From: Halieaceae bacterium
GTDB lineage: Bacteria; Pseudomonadota; Gammaproteobacteria; Pseudomonadales; Halieaceae
NCBI GenBank assembly: GCA_011524755.1
Contig: WTJR01000048.1
Span: 1 to 35,035 of the forward strand
Length of the DNA stretch: 35,035 nucleotides
Direction of reading: 5' to 3'
Part shown: positions 33,732-35,035 of the stretch, one piece after another
Position numbering within the stretch: position 1 is the first letter of the stretch
How the letters are laid out: each line of letters begins with the position of its first letter
Made by a program: the position numbers and the translations under genes
Notes under the pieces: model-generated
The model's database searches: none
What the model saw: only the letters and a program-made list of their open reading frames with translations
What the model was told of the DNA's origin: nothing

Positions 33732-34693
33732 TTCAAATGACTTCTAAATTGCTTGCCGGAAGACAACGGTTCCGGATTCCCGTTAACGATGTCTGCGATA
33801 GATAAGGGCTTTTTGTTGGGAAGTTGAAGACGTGTGATGGATACCAGGCCATCACCTGTCGAGACGATTAAGCCTTCTTTATTCAACGAGATGATGGTCC
33901 CCGGGGCGCTGTTGGCGCCACCGTCGTTAGAGATGGCGCTCGCCTCCCAAAGTTTAATGCGCTGGTCGCCCAAAAGCGTGAAGCAGCCGGGCGCTGGGTT
34001 AAGCGCGCGGATTTTCTGCGTAATGGTGTCCGTTGACTGAGACCAGTCGATGATGGCCTCGGTTTTAGAGATTTTATGGGCGTAGGTAATACCATCCTCT
34101 GGCTGATCTACGGCTTCATTCAATAGCGCCGGCAGCGCGTCAAGTGTTGCTATCAGCGTTTTTGCACCCAGTGTTTCAAGTTCGTCGGTTAGCGTGCCGG
34201 TTGTGTGACTGGTGGTAATGGAAGTTTTCGCGACCATCAGCATTGCGCCAGTATCTAAGCCCTCATCCATCCGCATGATGGTGACACCGGTTTCTTGGTC
34301 GCCGGCCTCTATCGCACGATGTATCGGGGCGGCGCCCCGCCAACGCGGGAGTAGCGATGCATGGACATTGATACACCCGAACGCGGGCACGACCAAAATG
34401 TTCTTGGGAAGCAGCAGGCCATAGGCAACCACCACCATTACGTCGGGTTTGAGTGCTTGCAGAGCAGCTTCTTCCTCGGGCGATCGCAGGCTGACGGGTT
34501 GGAACACGGGAATGGCGTGTTCTTGGGCTACCGCTTTGACCGGTGAGGCAGTCAGCTGCTTGCCCCGGCCAGCAGGTCGGTCGGGCTGCGTATAGACGGC
34601 TACGACCTCGTGCTCCGAGGCTAATAGTTCAGTGAGGTGTCCTGCTGCGAAAGCTGGGGTACCTGCGAAGACGACCCGTAACGGTGTTGGCAT
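33728..34693 (-). CDS. fmt: Methionyl-tRNA formyltransferase
   Basis: Fmt formylates initiator Met-tRNA using 10-formyltetrahydrofolate. The 321-residue protein has the Rossmann N-terminal domain (LRVVFAGTPAFAAGHL) and the motif SLLPRWRGAAPI (113-124). Catalytic residues N109, H111 (INVHAS) and D147 (EGLDTGA) are present. The C-terminal OB-like domain begins near residue 205. It starts seven bases after def and overlaps rsmB, the usual def-fmt-rsmB order. Confidence 0.97.
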   Translation of the reverse strand: MPTPLRVVFAGTPAFAAGHLTELLASEHEVVAVYTQPDRPAGRGKQLTASPVKAVAQEHAIPVFQPVSLRSPEEEAALQALKPDVMVVVAYGLLLPKNILVVPAFGCINVHASLLPRWRGAAPIHRAIEAGDQETGVTIMRMDEGLDTGAMLMVAKTSITTSHTTGTLTDELETLGAKTLIATLDALPALLNEAVDQPEDGITYAHKISKTEAIIDWSQSTDTITQKIRALNPAPGCFTLLGDQRIKLWEASAISNDGGANSAPGTIISLNKEGLIVSTGDGLVSITRLQLPNKKPLSIADIVNGNPEPLSSGKQFRSHLK

Positions 34694-34700
34694 CTGGTGT

Positions 34701-35035
34701 TTACGCTCTGCGACGCTGCTCTTTTTCGAGTCGCTGTCGGATTCGCTGTCGCTTCAGAGGGCTTAAGTAGTCGACAAAAAGCTTGCCTTGCAAATGATCT
34801 ATCTCGTGTTGCAGACAGACTGCGAGTAAGCCCGTCACTGTCTCGTCGATGCTGCTCCCATCGCGATCAAGGGCATTGACACGGATCGCTTTGGGCCGTT
34901 CGACAGATTCGCTAAATCCTGGCACAGACAAGCAACCCTCTTCAAAGCCGTCGAGAGTCTCGTCGATGACTTCTACCTTTGGATTGACAAACACCCGTGG
35001 GGTTGATCGATCGCTGGAAAGGTCAATAACGATAA
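34701..35035 (-). CDS. def: Peptide deformylase, 5' end cut by window
   Basis: Def removes the formyl group from nascent proteins using a bound metal ion. The visible part is the C-terminal two-thirds, about 110 codons of some 170. It reads in from the window edge with IVIDLSSDRSTPRVFVNPKVEV. It contains motif 2 EEGCLSVPG, whose cysteine is a metal ligand, and motif 3 HEIDHLQGKLFVDYLS, which supplies the two histidine ligands and the catalytic glutamate. A GTG at 34994 inside the gene could mimic a start, but the family sequence clearly continues upstream of it. Confidence 0.95.
   Translation of the reverse strand, partial: IVIDLSSDRSTPRVFVNPKVEVIDETLDGFEEGCLSVPGFSESVERPKAIRVNALDRDGSSIDETVTGLLAVCLQHEIDHLQGKLFVDYLSPLKRQRIRQRLEKEQRRRA

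Noticed and set aside
1..35035. CRISPR arrays, insertion sequences, prophage, tRNA or rRNA genes
   Set aside because: No regularly spaced repeats, transposase or integrase frames, terminal inverted repeats, or rRNA/tRNA-like sequence were seen by reading; nearly every base is covered by core genes.

Overview
The window is the replication-origin neighbourhood of a gammaproteobacterial chromosome. Gene content and order resemble the Pseudomonas-type origin: rpmH-rnpA-yidD-yidC-mnmE on one side, dnaA-dnaN-recF-gyrB on the other, with glyQS, trkA, rsmB, fmt and def further out. The ParABS genes are followed by an intact atp operon and glmU. Base composition looks moderate (near half G+C) and genes are tightly packed. 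Together with trkH beside trkA this fits a streamlined marine gammaproteobacterium, perhaps of the Cellvibrionales/Halieaceae type. That placement is inference from gene order and protein similarity, not from a marker search.

Left arm, all read leftward (away from the origin): glmU (cut by the window start), the F1Fo ATP synthase operon atpI-B-E-F-H-A-G-D-C, then parB, parA, rsmG and mnmG. After a 444-base AT-rich gap come mnmE, yidC, yidD, rnpA and rpmH. From mnmG to atpC the genes are nearly contiguous, with short overlaps, so tRNA/rRNA modification, chromosome partitioning and energy production may be partly co-transcribed. The rpmH to mnmE group has one strong sigma70-type promoter next to the presumed origin.

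Centre: the rpmH-dnaA gap (16642-17099) carries two perfect, oppositely oriented DnaA boxes flanking an AT-rich tract. It is the best candidate for oriC and/or the dnaA control region. A third perfect DnaA box lies inside dnaN. Two perfect 16-base parS palindromes lie inside recF, about 3-4 kb from the candidate origin, and are the expected targets of the ParB encoded here.

Right arm: dnaA, dnaN, recF and gyrB read rightward. rmuC, glyS and glyQ read leftward. A late-acyltransferase-like gene and a djlA-like gene read rightward. trkH, trkA, rsmB, fmt and a partial def read leftward.

I see no CRISPR array, transposon, prophage, tRNA, rRNA or defence island, and no gene of unrecognised family. 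I found no evidence for a wholly new system. The points worth a second look are regulatory and architectural: parS sites encoded within recF, two competing origin-like intergenic regions, an intercistronic hairpin after atpE, a stringent-type rpmH promoter, and recF starting with TTG in phase with the dnaN stop. Several start codons were placed by ribosome-binding site and family length rather than by the longest open frame.
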